Shown one piece after another: positions 20,244 through 28,043 of a DNA stretch of 50,541 bases; the stretch's first letter is position 1; each line of letters opens with the position of its first letter. Below the pieces are notes generated by a model, which did no database searches, was not told the DNA's origin, and was given only the letters and a program-made list of their open reading frames with translations. The DNA is from Lysobacterales bacterium. GTDB taxonomy: Bacteria; Pseudomonadota; Gammaproteobacteria; Xanthomonadales; Rhodanobacteraceae. The translations under genes were made by a program, and so were the position numbers. Location: positions 1-50,541 of the forward strand of contig NSJK01000023.1 in assembly GCA_002632325.1 (NCBI GenBank), read 5' to 3'.

Positions 20244-20336
20244 GTGGGTTCGACAAATCGGCAGGAGCCGATTTGCACGGCGGAGCCGCCCGCAGGGCGA
20301 GGTGCAGGACGCGCCGAGTGCATCCCACCCTCGCCG
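20244..20336 (+). repeat. Split tRNA-Ser T-arm carrying a 68-base hairpin element
   Basis: GTGGGTTCGA (20244-20253), identical to the T-arm of the neighbouring tRNA-Ser(CGA), is followed by a 68-base element (20254-20321) and then by ATCCCACCC (20322-20330), the rest of the same T-arm. The element folds as hairpins: CAAATCGGC/GCCGATTTG around AGGA, CGGC/GCCG, CCC/GGG, and GGTGC/GCGCC around AGGAC. The insertion point is again TCGA^AT. Confidence 0.85.
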
Positions 20337-20350
20337 CGGGTATCACCAGC

Positions 20351-20370
20351 AAGGGGCCGCGCGGCCCCTT
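20351..20370 (+). terminator. Terminator-like hairpin behind the tRNA-Ser(CGA) locus
   Basis: AAGGGGCC pairs with GGCCCCTT across GCGC, followed by GTGCATTTTC, a short T-run. It most likely ends the tRNA transcript and separates it from the DUF6165 gene 21 bases downstream. Confidence 0.65.
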
Positions 20371-20391
20371 GTGCATTTTCGGAGTCTTGAG

Positions 20392-20787
20392 ATGAGCACG
20401 ATTGCCACGCCCGTGTCCTACGGCGAACTGATCGACAAGATCACGATCCTCGAAATCAAGGCGCAGCGCATCGGCGATGCGAGCAAGGTCGCCAATGTGC
20501 GCACCGAACTCGACCTGCTCAACACGACCTGGGCCGCGCATCCGGCCTCGCGCGGCGACATCGCTGCCGAGCGTGCGGCGCTGCGTGCGGTCAACGAGGC
20601 GCTGTGGGAGATCGAGGACGAGATTCGCCTCAAGGAAAAGGCGCAGGCCTTCGACGCGCAATTCATCGAGCTCGCGCGCTCGGTCTATTTCCGCAACGAT
20701 GAGCGCGCGGCGATCAAGCGCGCGATCAACAGCAAGCTCGGCTCGACCCTGGTCGAGGAAAAGTCCTACGCCGACTATCGGGCCTGA
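20392..20787 (+). CDS. DUF6165 family protein
   Basis: A 131-residue soluble, highly helical protein opening TPVSYGELIDKITILEIKAQRI, the hallmark of the DUF6165 family; coiled-coil-like helices follow (AAERAALRAVNEALWEIEDEIRLKEKAQAF), and it ends GSTLVEEKSYADY. The biochemical role is unknown, though family members are often seen near lipopolysaccharide genes, as here (convergent heptosyltransferase, then kdkA). GGAG lies eight bases before the ATG at 20392. Confidence 0.85.
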   Translation: MSTIATPVSYGELIDKITILEIKAQRIGDASKVANVRTELDLLNTTWAAHPASRGDIAAERAALRAVNEALWEIEDEIRLKEKAQAFDAQFIELARSVYFRNDERAAIKRAINSKLGSTLVEEKSYADYRA

Positions 20788-20804
20788 ATCGGTCCGCTTT
20801 GACC

Positions 20805-21878
20805 TCAGCGTGATGCGAGGTCGTGCAATGCGGCGAAGCGATCGAGCTGTTCGATCACGTCGTCTACCCTGATCAGATCCATCACATCCGGATACTCGAG
20901 CTTCGTGCCCCAGGCCAGCGCTTCGGCGGGTTTGCGGCGGAACTTGCGCGCCGCTGCGTCATAGCGATCCACGCACCACTGCCGATCCGAATACGGCCCC
21001 GAGCGCGCCGGATTGCTCGCCGCATGCAAACCGAGCACGGGCGTGCCGACCGCATTGGCCATGTGCATCGGTCCGGAATCCGGGCACAGCACGAGGGTGG
21101 CGCGTTCGAGCAGGGCGAGCAGTTGCTTGAGCGTGTCCTTGCCGATCAGGTCGAGCGGCCGCGACTGCGTGTGGGCGAGCACGGCATCGCCGAACTCGCG
21201 TTCGAACGCGCTCGGGCCACCGCACAAGGCCACGCGCCAACCCAGCCTGAGCGCGGCATGATCGATTGCCGCGGCATAGCGTTCGGGGCGCCAGTTGCGC
21301 AGGCGATGACTCGACACCGGGCACACGATCAGGGTCGGCGCATCGCCGGGCAGATGGCGCTGCGCGAACTCGCGCGCGGCATCGCCAATCGGCAGATCCC
21401 AGCGCACTCGCGTTTGCTTGAGTCCGAGTGGCTCGACGAAGCTGCCCATTGCATCGAGCACGTGATCACCGACGCGTGCCGGAATCCTGCAATTTACGAA
21501 CAAGCCATGCAGATCTTTCGAGCGCGCGCGGTCGTAGCCGATGCGCAGCGGCGCCTTGACCGCAAGGCTGAGCAGGTTCGAGCGCAGCGCGACCTGCATG
21601 TGCAAGAGCACGTCGAAGCGCCGTCCTTCCAGTTGCCGGCGCACCTCGCGGTGGCCGTGTCGCCCGCTGCCCTTGTCGAAGACGATGAACTCGACGCCGG
21701 GCAGGTCGCCGAGCAGGCGATGCTCGAGCTTGCCGATGATCCAGGTCAGACGCGTCTGCGGCCAGGCTGCCTGCAGCGTATGCACCAGCGGCACCACGTG
21801 GGTGACATCGCCGATCGCCGAGGTGCGCAGGATGCACAACGAGGCCGGCGGCGAACTCTGTTCGGAACGTGGAGTCAT
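20805..21878 (-). CDS. Glycosyltransferase family 9 (heptosyltransferase-like)
   Basis: A 357-residue GT9 enzyme with two Rossmann-like halves. It has the N-terminal ILRTSAIGDVTHVVPLVHTLQ motif for acceptor binding, HMQVALRSNLLSLAVKAPLRIGY in the first half, and the nucleotide-sugar site CPVSSHRLRNWRPERYAAAI followed by LIGKDTLKQLLALLERATLVLCPDSGPMHMANAVGTPVLGLH in the second. It likely adds heptose or another sugar to the lipopolysaccharide inner core at the cytoplasmic face. It is divergent from kdkA, 59 bases apart. It resembles WaaC/WaaF, but the exact acceptor cannot be told. Confidence 0.88.
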   Translation of the reverse strand: MTPRSEQSSPPASLCILRTSAIGDVTHVVPLVHTLQAAWPQTRLTWIIGKLEHRLLGDLPGVEFIVFDKGSGRHGHREVRRQLEGRRFDVLLHMQVALRSNLLSLAVKAPLRIGYDRARSKDLHGLFVNCRIPARVGDHVLDAMGSFVEPLGLKQTRVRWDLPIGDAAREFAQRHLPGDAPTLIVCPVSSHRLRNWRPERYAAAIDHAALRLGWRVALCGGPSAFEREFGDAVLAHTQSRPLDLIGKDTLKQLLALLERATLVLCPDSGPMHMANAVGTPVLGLHAASNPARSGPYSDRQWCVDRYDAAARKFRRKPAEALAWGTKLEYPDVMDLIRVDDVIEQLDRFAALHDLASR

Positions 21879-21937
21879 GCGATGCCTGCTACCATCGGCG
21901 AAGAGGCACGCGCGGTGGGCGCGCAACGTGAAAGCGA

Positions 21938-22684
21938 ATGATCCACGCGCAAGTCCAATCCACGCAAGCGGGTGCCTTCATCTTAGACGCCGCGCTTGCG
22001 CCCGTGCCGGATCCCGCGTGGCTGGATCGTGCGCATTGGTCAGCGCAATCTTGCGATGGTGATGGTGGACGTGGTGGCGTCTTGTTCGTCGATGCGCCAG
22101 TCGGTGCCTGCGTGCTGCGGCACTACCATCGTGGCGGCCTCGTCGCACGCCTCAGCCGCGACACTTACTTGTGGCTGGGCAATGAGCGCAGCCGTGCGTT
22201 CCGGGAATTCCGCCTGCTTGCGCGGCTCGTCGATGCCGGGCTGCCGGTGCCGGCGCCGGTGGCTGCACGCATCGAGCGCAAGGGGCTGCGCTATCGCGCC
22301 GATCTGCTGATGCGCCGGATCGAACAGGCGCAGACGCTGGCGCAGCGCATCGCAGCCGGCGCGATCGATGACCGGCAGGCACAGGCGATCGGCACGACCC
22401 TCGCGCGCTTTCATCGGCACGGTGTCTGGCATGCCGACCTCAATGCCCACAACATCCTGATTGGAGCTGACGGCAAGGTCTGGCTCATCGACTTCGATCG
22501 CGGTCGTCTGCGACCACCGCGGCTGGCGTGGCAACGCGCCAACCTCGGCCGTCTGCGCCGTTCGCTCGACAAGCTCGGTGCGCGACGCATCGCCGAGTTC
22601 GACCGCCGTTTCTGGCATCCGCTGTTGGCGGCGTATCACGCGCAGATGGCGCAGGCCGAGGATGCGCCGAAGGCGATTACATGA
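21938..22684 (+). CDS. kdkA: 3-deoxy-D-manno-octulosonic acid kinase KdkA
   Basis: A 248-residue kinase of the protein-kinase-like fold that phosphorylates Kdo in lipopolysaccharide. It has the substrate region LRHYHRGGLVARLSRDTYLW, the helix RAFREFRLLARLVDAGLPVPAPVAAR, the catalytic loop WHADLNAHNIL and the metal-binding WLIDFDRGR. Length and motifs match the KdkA family. Its last four bases overlap the start of the next gene (ATGA), so the two are co-translated. Phosphorylated Kdo replaces the second Kdo in bacteria with a single-Kdo inner core. Confidence 0.93.
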   Translation: MIHAQVQSTQAGAFILDAALAPVPDPAWLDRAHWSAQSCDGDGGRGGVLFVDAPVGACVLRHYHRGGLVARLSRDTYLWLGNERSRAFREFRLLARLVDAGLPVPAPVAARIERKGLRYRADLLMRRIEQAQTLAQRIAAGAIDDRQAQAIGTTLARFHRHGVWHADLNAHNILIGADGKVWLIDFDRGRLRPPRLAWQRANLGRLRRSLDKLGARRIAEFDRRFWHPLLAAYHAQMAQAEDAPKAIT

Positions 22685-23427
22685 ACCTGTCCCTGCATTT
22701 TCTCGGCGTCGGCGGCGCGCAATCGCCCGAACTGGGCTCATCCAGTGGCGTGCTCGAACGCGATGGCGAGCCGTTGTTGATGATCGACTGCGGCGCCGAA
22801 GCCTTGAGTGCGTATCTGGCGCACTATCAGTCGCTGCCCGATGCGTTGTTCATCACCCACACCCACATGGACCATGTCGCTGGCCTGGAACGCCTGTTCT
22901 ACCGCGCATGGTTCGAACGCGAGACACGCCGCGCGCCGCGCATCTATGCGCATGCGCACCTGGTGCCCTTGCTGCAGGCGCGCGTGGCGGATTTTCCAGA
23001 GCCGCTCGCCGAAGGCGGCGTGAATTTCTGGCAGGCCTTCCAGTTGCAGCCCGTATCGCGCGGTTTCTGGCATGAAGGTCTTTGGTTCGATGTATTCCCG
23101 ACCCGACATCATGCGCCCAACACCTCGTTCGGTGTCGCGCTCGCCGGCTCGTTCGCATGGACGGGCGACACGCGCCCCATTCCGGAAATGCTCGCGCATC
23201 ACGCCGGAGCGCCCAGTCTGATCGCGCACGATTGCAGCCTGCGCGGCAATCCCTCGCACAGCGGCACCGACGATCTCGCGCGCGAATATCCGCAGGAATG
23301 GCGCGAGCGCCTGCATCTCTACCACTACGGCAGCGAAGCCGAGGCGTTGGCGATGGAGCGGGCGGGCTGGAAGGTCGCGCGGCGCGGTGAGCGCTTGGCT
23401 TTGTCGAAACCGTGTGCAGCCCGCTGA
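22681..23427 (+). CDS. Metallo-beta-lactamase-fold hydrolase
   Basis: A 248-residue cytosolic protein of the MBL fold. Zinc-binding motifs: THTHMDHVAGLE (about residues 60-71), HHAPNTSFG, a GDTRP loop and a C-terminal HYGSE. The arrangement recalls the RNase Z/phosphodiesterase branch, although the flexible arm of RNase Z is missing and the protein is shorter, so the substrate is unknown. The gene overlaps kdkA by four bases. Confidence 0.85.
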   Translation: MNLSLHFLGVGGAQSPELGSSSGVLERDGEPLLMIDCGAEALSAYLAHYQSLPDALFITHTHMDHVAGLERLFYRAWFERETRRAPRIYAHAHLVPLLQARVADFPEPLAEGGVNFWQAFQLQPVSRGFWHEGLWFDVFPTRHHAPNTSFGVALAGSFAWTGDTRPIPEMLAHHAGAPSLIAHDCSLRGNPSHSGTDDLAREYPQEWRERLHLYHYGSEAEALAMERAGWKVARRGERLALSKPCAAR

Positions 23428-23468
23428 GGGTTGGCGAGCAAAATGGCGCGGAAAAGGCTGGTTCGGTT

Positions 23469-23483
23469 AAAGTCGCCGACTTT
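23469..23483. promoter_or_regulatory. Perfect 15-bp palindrome upstream of the metalloprotease gene
   Basis: AAAGTCG and CGACTTT flank a single C, 53 bases before the ATG of the protease. The symmetric form fits a dimeric regulator's binding site in the promoter region. No convincing -35/-10 pair was seen around it. Confidence 0.35.
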
Positions 23484-23535
23484 GAAGCTGCTCCGTGCGA
23501 TCGGCGCGGAGCATCCACAGTCAGGGAAACAAGTC

Positions 23536-26500
23536 ATGCATCCATTGATCGTTCGGCCGTTCAAGGCCGCGCTGCTGTTGTCGTGTCTGATGTTCGTGGC
23601 AAGCGCATGGGCAGGCGCATCGCGTTCGTTCTGGCAGGAGGATGCCGGGCGCGGCCTCGCCAACGAAGCGCCGCAACCGAGCCAATACCGCGCGCTCGAC
23701 CTCGATCTGGCGCAGGCCGCGGACTACCTCAAGCAGGCGCATGCGCAGGGCATTGCCGCGTCGATCGAATTGCCGCAGCCGGACGGTGGCTTCGCCGACT
23801 TCCTCGTGGTCGATTCGGGCACGATGCCCGAAGAGCTCCAGCGCAAGTATCCCGAGATTCGCAGCTTCAAGGGCAGCGATGCGCAGGGGCGCATGGTGCG
23901 CCTCGACGTTTCGCCGCTCGGCCTGCAGGCGATGGTGTTCGATCCGGCCGGGATCTGGGTGATCCGTCCGGAAACCTTTGGCAGTGGTTCGCATTACCTG
24001 AGTTTCCGCCGTTCGGCCCTGCCGGAGAGCGAGGTCCGCTTCGGGCAATGCGCAACGCAGGGCAGTGATCTCGATCCGCTCGCGCAGGCGATGGGCAGCA
24101 CGCAGCCGATGACGCAGACCGGTGTCACGCGTCGCGTCTATCGCACCGCAGTCGCCGCCAACCATCAGTACATCGCTGCGGTCGGCGGCGGCACAGTCGA
24201 AGGCGGACTTGCCGCGACGATCGTGGCAGTCAACCGCGTCACGCAGATCTATGAATACGAGATGTCGATCCAGCTCGTGCTGGTGCCCAACAATGATCTG
24301 CTCATGTATCCCAGCTCAGTGGGCGATCCGTTTGGCGCCAATGACGGCAGCTTCCTCTACTCGGCCACGGGCACGATCAGCGGCGTGATCGGTGCCGGCA
24401 ATTACGACATCGGTCATGTGTTCAGCACCGGCAGCGGTGGTGTCGCTGGCCTCGGTGTCGTGTGCAAGGCGGCATCGAAGGGCCGCGGCACGACCGGCAT
24501 GGGCAATCCGACCGGCGATGCGTTCTACGTCGACTACGTCGCCCACGAGATGGGCCACCAGTTCGGTGGCAACCATCCGTTCAACGGCACCATCGGCAAT
24601 TGCTCGGGCGGCAACCGCAATGGCTCGACCGCCTATGAGCCGGGCAGTGGCTCGACCATCATGGCCTATGCCGGCATCTGTGGCGCCGACGATCTGCAGG
24701 CACATTCCGATCCGTATTTCCACGCGATCAGCCTGCAGGAAATCACCAACTACACCAATGGCGGCGGCAACTGTTCGGTCAACACGGCCAATGCCAACCA
24801 GATTCCGGTGATCGACGCTGGCAGCCTGCCCACCGGCTACACGATTCCGTCGCGCACGCCGTTCATGCTGACCGGCTCGGCCAGCGATGCCGACAGCGGC
24901 GATGCGGTGCGCTATTCGTGGGAAGAATGGGATCTGGGCGCCGCTGCGCCGCTGAGTGCAGGCGACAATGGCAGCAGCCCGATCTTCCGCGCGTTCTCGC
25001 CCGTCTACAGCGGCACGCGCGTGTTCCCGCGCCTGTCGACCATCCTCACCGGCGTCGCCACCAAGGGTGAAACCCTGCCGACGACGACGCGTACGCTCAA
25101 GTTCCGACTGACTGCGCGTGACATGCACAATGGTCGTGGCACCTCGTCGAGCGCCGACATTTCGGTGGGCGTCGTGAGCACGGCCGGGCCGTTCAAGGTC
25201 ACCGCGCCCAACACCGCTGTGAGCTGGCCGCAGGGCAGTGCGCAGACGGTGACCTGGGATGTCGCCAACACCGCGGTGGCACCGGTCAACTGCGCCAATG
25301 TCGACATCAGCCTGTCGGCCGATGGCGGCTATACCTTCCCGTATGCGCTGGCCTCGGGCGTTGCCAACTCGGGCAGTGCCAGTGTCAGCATGCCGATGAT
25401 CGCGACCACGCGCGGACGCGTTGCGGTGACCTGCGCGAGCAGCATCTTCTTCGACATCTCCGACGTGAACTTCACGATTCCCGCAGCGGCCGGTACCTAC
25501 ACGGTTGGCGGCAGCGTCAGCGGGCTTGTCGGCAGCGGCTTGAGCCTGTCGCTCAATGGCACCCCGATGCCGGTCGCGAGCAACGGCGTCTACGCGTTCC
25601 CGACAGCGCTCGCCTCGGGCACGGCCTATTCAGTGACCATTGGCATTCAACCAATCCAGCCGGCCCAAGTCTGCACGGTGAGCAATGGCAGCGGCACGAT
25701 CGCTGCGGCGAACGTGAGCAATGTCAGCGTGAGCTGCGTCACCACGCCCGCGGCGACCTATACGGTGGGTGGCACGATCACTGGCCTGGCGGGTACCGGG
25801 TTGAGCCTGCAGATCAATGGCGGTACGCCGGTGCCGATGTCGAGCAATGGTCCCTACACCTTTCCTGCGCTCGCCGACGGCAGCCCGTATCACGTGCGCG
25901 TGGTGGGTCAGCCATCCAGTCCGACCCAGTCCTGCAGCGTGGCGAACTATCACGGCACGCTCGACGGTGCTTCGGTCAACAACGTCGATGTGACCTGCAC
26001 GGGTGGCCCAGCCACCTACACCGTCGGTGGCAATGTCAGCGGCCTCACCGGCACGGGCCTCGTGCTCTCGCTCAATGCGGGCGCGCAGACCTTGCCGGTT
26101 TCGGCAAACGGCGCGTTCACGTTCCCGACCGGCCTCGCCAATGGCGCGAGCTACGCAGTGACCATCGGCACCCAGCCGAGCGGCCAGGTCTGCAGCGTCA
26201 GCAATGGGAGCGGCACGATCGGCAGCGCGAATGTCACCAACGTGGCGGTAAGCTGCGCGGCGATACCGACTTACACCGTCGGCGGCAACGTCAGCGGTCT
26301 CACCGGTTCGGGCCTGGTGCTCTCGCTCAATGCGGGCGCGCAGACCTTGCCGGTTTCGGCAAACGGCGCGTTCACCTTCCCGACCGGCCTCGCCAATGGC
26401 GCGAGCTACGCAGTGACGATCGGCACCCAGCCAAGCGGCCAGGTCTGCAGCGTCAGCAATGGGAGCGGCACGATCGGCAGCGCGAATGTCACCAACGTGG

Positions 26501-27324
26501 CGGTAAGCTGCGCGGCGATACCGACTTACACCGTCGGCGGCAACCTCAGCGGTCTCACCGGTTCGGGCCTGGTGCTCTCGCTCAATGCGGGCGCGCAGAC
26601 CTTGCCGGTTTCGGCAAACGGCGCGTTCACCTTCCCGACCGGCCTCGCCAATGGCGCGAGCTACGCAGTGACGATCAGCACTCAGCCGAGCGGCCAGGTC
26701 TGCACGGTCAGCAACGGCAGCGGAACGATCTCGGGCGCCAATGTCAGCAACGTCGCAGTGAGTTGCACAGCGGCGGCCAACTACACCATCGGCGGCGCGG
26801 TCAGCGGCCTCACCGCGGCGGGGCTCAAGCTCTCGCTCAATACCGGCGCGCAGCTGCTCGATGTGCCGGCCAATGCGACGAGCTACGTGTTTGCCAATCC
26901 GATCAGTGATGGCTCGGCCTACAACGTCGGCATCGTCACCCAGCCAGCAGGCCTCAACTGCTCGGTCAGCAACCACAGCGGCGCGGTCGCCGGCGGCAAC
27001 GTCACCAACATCGACATCAGTTGCGTGCCGTTCGTGGCCAGCTATACGGTGGGTGGTTCGATCATCGGCCTGAGTGCCAATGGCCTCGTGCTCTCGCTCA
27101 ATGCAGGCGCGCAGACGATCGCGATCACTTCGGGCGTGACGGCATTCACCTTCCCGACTGGCTTGGCCAACGGTGCAGCCTATGCAGTCACCGTGCAGGC
27201 CGAGCCGAGCGGACTGGTCTGCTTTGCGCAGAACGCCAGCGGCACGATTGCGGGCGCCAATGTGACGAACGTGGTGATCGACTGCAGCGATCGCATCTTC
27301 GCGGACGGCTTCGAGACGCCCTGA
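23536..27324 (+). CDS. Secreted reprolysin-like zinc metalloprotease with seven C-terminal repeats
   Basis: A 1262-residue secreted protein. Residues 1-25 are a Sec signal peptide (AALLLSCLMFVASAWA). A propeptide-like region follows, then a metzincin domain with the zinc site HEMGHQFGGNH (His337, Glu338, His341, His347), as in the reprolysin_4 family. A region with GSASDADSGDAVRYSWEEWD and a beta-sandwich (KVTAPNTAVSWPQGSAQTVTWDV) precedes seven repeats of about 85 residues from residue 655, each beginning YTVGG and ending near VSC. Cysteine pairs in each repeat may form disulfides. The C-terminus is IFADGFETP, a tail frequent in secreted Lysobacterales proteins. Likely substrates are extracellular proteins; this is inference. 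Confidence 0.88.
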   Translation: MHPLIVRPFKAALLLSCLMFVASAWAGASRSFWQEDAGRGLANEAPQPSQYRALDLDLAQAADYLKQAHAQGIAASIELPQPDGGFADFLVVDSGTMPEELQRKYPEIRSFKGSDAQGRMVRLDVSPLGLQAMVFDPAGIWVIRPETFGSGSHYLSFRRSALPESEVRFGQCATQGSDLDPLAQAMGSTQPMTQTGVTRRVYRTAVAANHQYIAAVGGGTVEGGLAATIVAVNRVTQIYEYEMSIQLVLVPNNDLLMYPSSVGDPFGANDGSFLYSATGTISGVIGAGNYDIGHVFSTGSGGVAGLGVVCKAASKGRGTTGMGNPTGDAFYVDYVAHEMGHQFGGNHPFNGTIGNCSGGNRNGSTAYEPGSGSTIMAYAGICGADDLQAHSDPYFHAISLQEITNYTNGGGNCSVNTANANQIPVIDAGSLPTGYTIPSRTPFMLTGSASDADSGDAVRYSWEEWDLGAAAPLSAGDNGSSPIFRAFSPVYSGTRVFPRLSTILTGVATKGETLPTTTRTLKFRLTARDMHNGRGTSSSADISVGVVSTAGPFKVTAPNTAVSWPQGSAQTVTWDVANTAVAPVNCANVDISLSADGGYTFPYALASGVANSGSASVSMPMIATTRGRVAVTCASSIFFDISDVNFTIPAAAGTYTVGGSVSGLVGSGLSLSLNGTPMPVASNGVYAFPTALASGTAYSVTIGIQPIQPAQVCTVSNGSGTIAAANVSNVSVSCVTTPAATYTVGGTITGLAGTGLSLQINGGTPVPMSSNGPYTFPALADGSPYHVRVVGQPSSPTQSCSVANYHGTLDGASVNNVDVTCTGGPATYTVGGNVSGLTGTGLVLSLNAGAQTLPVSANGAFTFPTGLANGASYAVTIGTQPSGQVCSVSNGSGTIGSANVTNVAVSCAAIPTYTVGGNVSGLTGSGLVLSLNAGAQTLPVSANGAFTFPTGLANGASYAVTIGTQPSGQVCSVSNGSGTIGSANVTNVAVSCAAIPTYTVGGNLSGLTGSGLVLSLNAGAQTLPVSANGAFTFPTGLANGASYAVTISTQPSGQVCTVSNGSGTISGANVSNVAVSCTAAANYTIGGAVSGLTAAGLKLSLNTGAQLLDVPANATSYVFANPISDGSAYNVGIVTQPAGLNCSVSNHSGAVAGGNVTNIDISCVPFVASYTVGGSIIGLSANGLVLSLNAGAQTIAITSGVTAFTFPTGLANGAAYAVTVQAEPSGLVCFAQNASGTIAGANVTNVVIDCSDRIFADGFETP
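26017..26781 (+). repeat. Three near-identical 255-bp direct repeats inside the protease gene
   Basis: Units begin at 26017, 26272 and 26527 (each TACACCGTC) and differ by only a few bases, coding for the third to fifth of the seven YTVGG repeats. More divergent units flank them. The near identity at silent positions points to recent duplication or gene conversion, and copy number probably varies between strains. Confidence 0.85.
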
Positions 27325-27348
27325 GGTTCATTCATCCATGCAACTGAC

Positions 27349-27370
27349 AAGGCCCGCATTCGCGGGCCTT
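27349..27370. terminator. Rho-independent terminator, possibly bidirectional
   Basis: AAGGCCCGC pairs with GCGGGCCTT across ATTC, followed by GTCTTTC on the plus strand. It ends the protease transcript and may also stop the leftward 4.5S RNA transcript. Confidence 0.75.
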
Positions 27371-27503
27371 GTCTTTCATGAGGGCGACGATCCTTGTGAC
27401 CGACGCAACCGCTGTTCACGTATCCCGAATTGCGACTGCGGACACAAGAACAGCTGCGATCGCAAGCCGCGTCGCGCTCGTGTCCGGATCCATCGAGAAG
27501 GGA

Positions 27504-27613
27504 GGCGGCTCCGCCAGCCGATCTCCGGCACCCGAATCACCTGCTACCGTTGCTTCCTTCCGGACCTGGCGGAGTTTGCAGGCTATCGTCGCGAAGGAAC
27601 CGACGGAGCCACC
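27504..27613 (-). ncRNA. ffs: 4.5S signal recognition particle RNA
   Basis: The minus strand contains the conserved SRP domain IV signature, CAGGTCCGG followed by AAGGAAGCA, at the tip of a long hairpin whose ends pair: GGTGGCTCCG at the 5' side with CGGAGCCGCC at the 3' side. The 3' half includes GGGTGCCGGAGAT, as in E. coli 4.5S RNA. The predicted length is about 110 bases; the exact ends are estimated from the pairing. With Ffh it targets nascent membrane proteins. Confidence 0.92.
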
Positions 27614-27696
27614 ATGAAACTGCACGTGCTTGACCGGCACGGACGGGGAATTGGCGAAGTCCGGATGTGCTCGGCGCGCCTTCCAATCATTCGATC

Positions 27697-27916
27697 TGGC
27701 GGGCGGGATGCACTCGGCGCTTCCTGCGCCTCGCCCTCCGGGCGGCTTCGCCGTGCAAATCGGCTCCTGCCGATTTGTCGAACCCGCATCTTCCAATCAC
27801 ACAATTTGGCGGGCGGGATGCACTCGGCGCTTCCTGCGCCTCGCCCTCCGGGCGGCTTCGCCGTGCAAATCGGCTCCTGCCGATTTGTCGAACCCGCATC
27901 TTCCAATCACACAATC
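27697..27916 (-). repeat. Two 110-bp repeats: split tRNA-Ser(GGA) T-arm with 68-base hairpin element
   Basis: Two identical 110-base units lie directly behind the 3' end of tRNA-Ser(GGA). Each has GCGGGTTCGA (minus strand; 27888-27897 and 27778-27787), a 68-base element (27820-27887 and 27710-27777), then ATCCCGCCCGCCA (27807-27819 and 27697-27709), the rest of the T-arm with a shortened CCA end. The element is the same family as at 20254-20321: stems CAAATCGGC/GCCGATTTG around AGGA and GGCGC/GCGCC around AGGAA. The T-arm halves match the neighbouring tRNA (GCGGG), not tRNA-Ser(CGA) (GTGGG). Confidence 0.9.
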
Positions 27917-28008
27917 TGGCGGAGAGGGCGGGATTCGAACCCGCGAAGCAGTTTGACCCGCTTACACACTTTCCAGGCGTGCTCCTTCAACCACTCGGAC
28001 ACCTCTCC
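27917..28008 (-). tRNA. tRNA-Ser (anticodon GGA)
   Basis: A 92-base class II tRNA with encoded CCA. The acceptor stem is GGAGAGG/CCTCTCC with discriminator G. The anticodon stem CACGC/GTGTG encloses loop CTGGAAA, giving anticodon GGA. A long variable arm and the T-arm GCGGG/CCCGC with TTCGAAT follow. It reads UCC and UCU codons. It lies between an interrupted copy of itself upstream and two split T-arm copies downstream. Confidence 0.96.
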
Positions 28009-28043
28009 AGAATCTTGAATCGAACGGCAAATCCAGCGTCAAA

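Noticed and set aside
19491..20390. A 299-residue frame (and a 257-residue frame on the other strand) with 50-residue repeats across the tRNA-Ser(CGA) locus
   Set aside because: The repeat is 150 bases, divisible by three, so both strands stay open by accident. The sequence is explained by tRNA pieces and hairpin elements, and the frame runs through an intact tRNA.
25630..26976. A 448-residue minus-strand frame with internal repeats
   Set aside because: Its repeats only mirror the protease repeats in antisense; composition is not protein-like.
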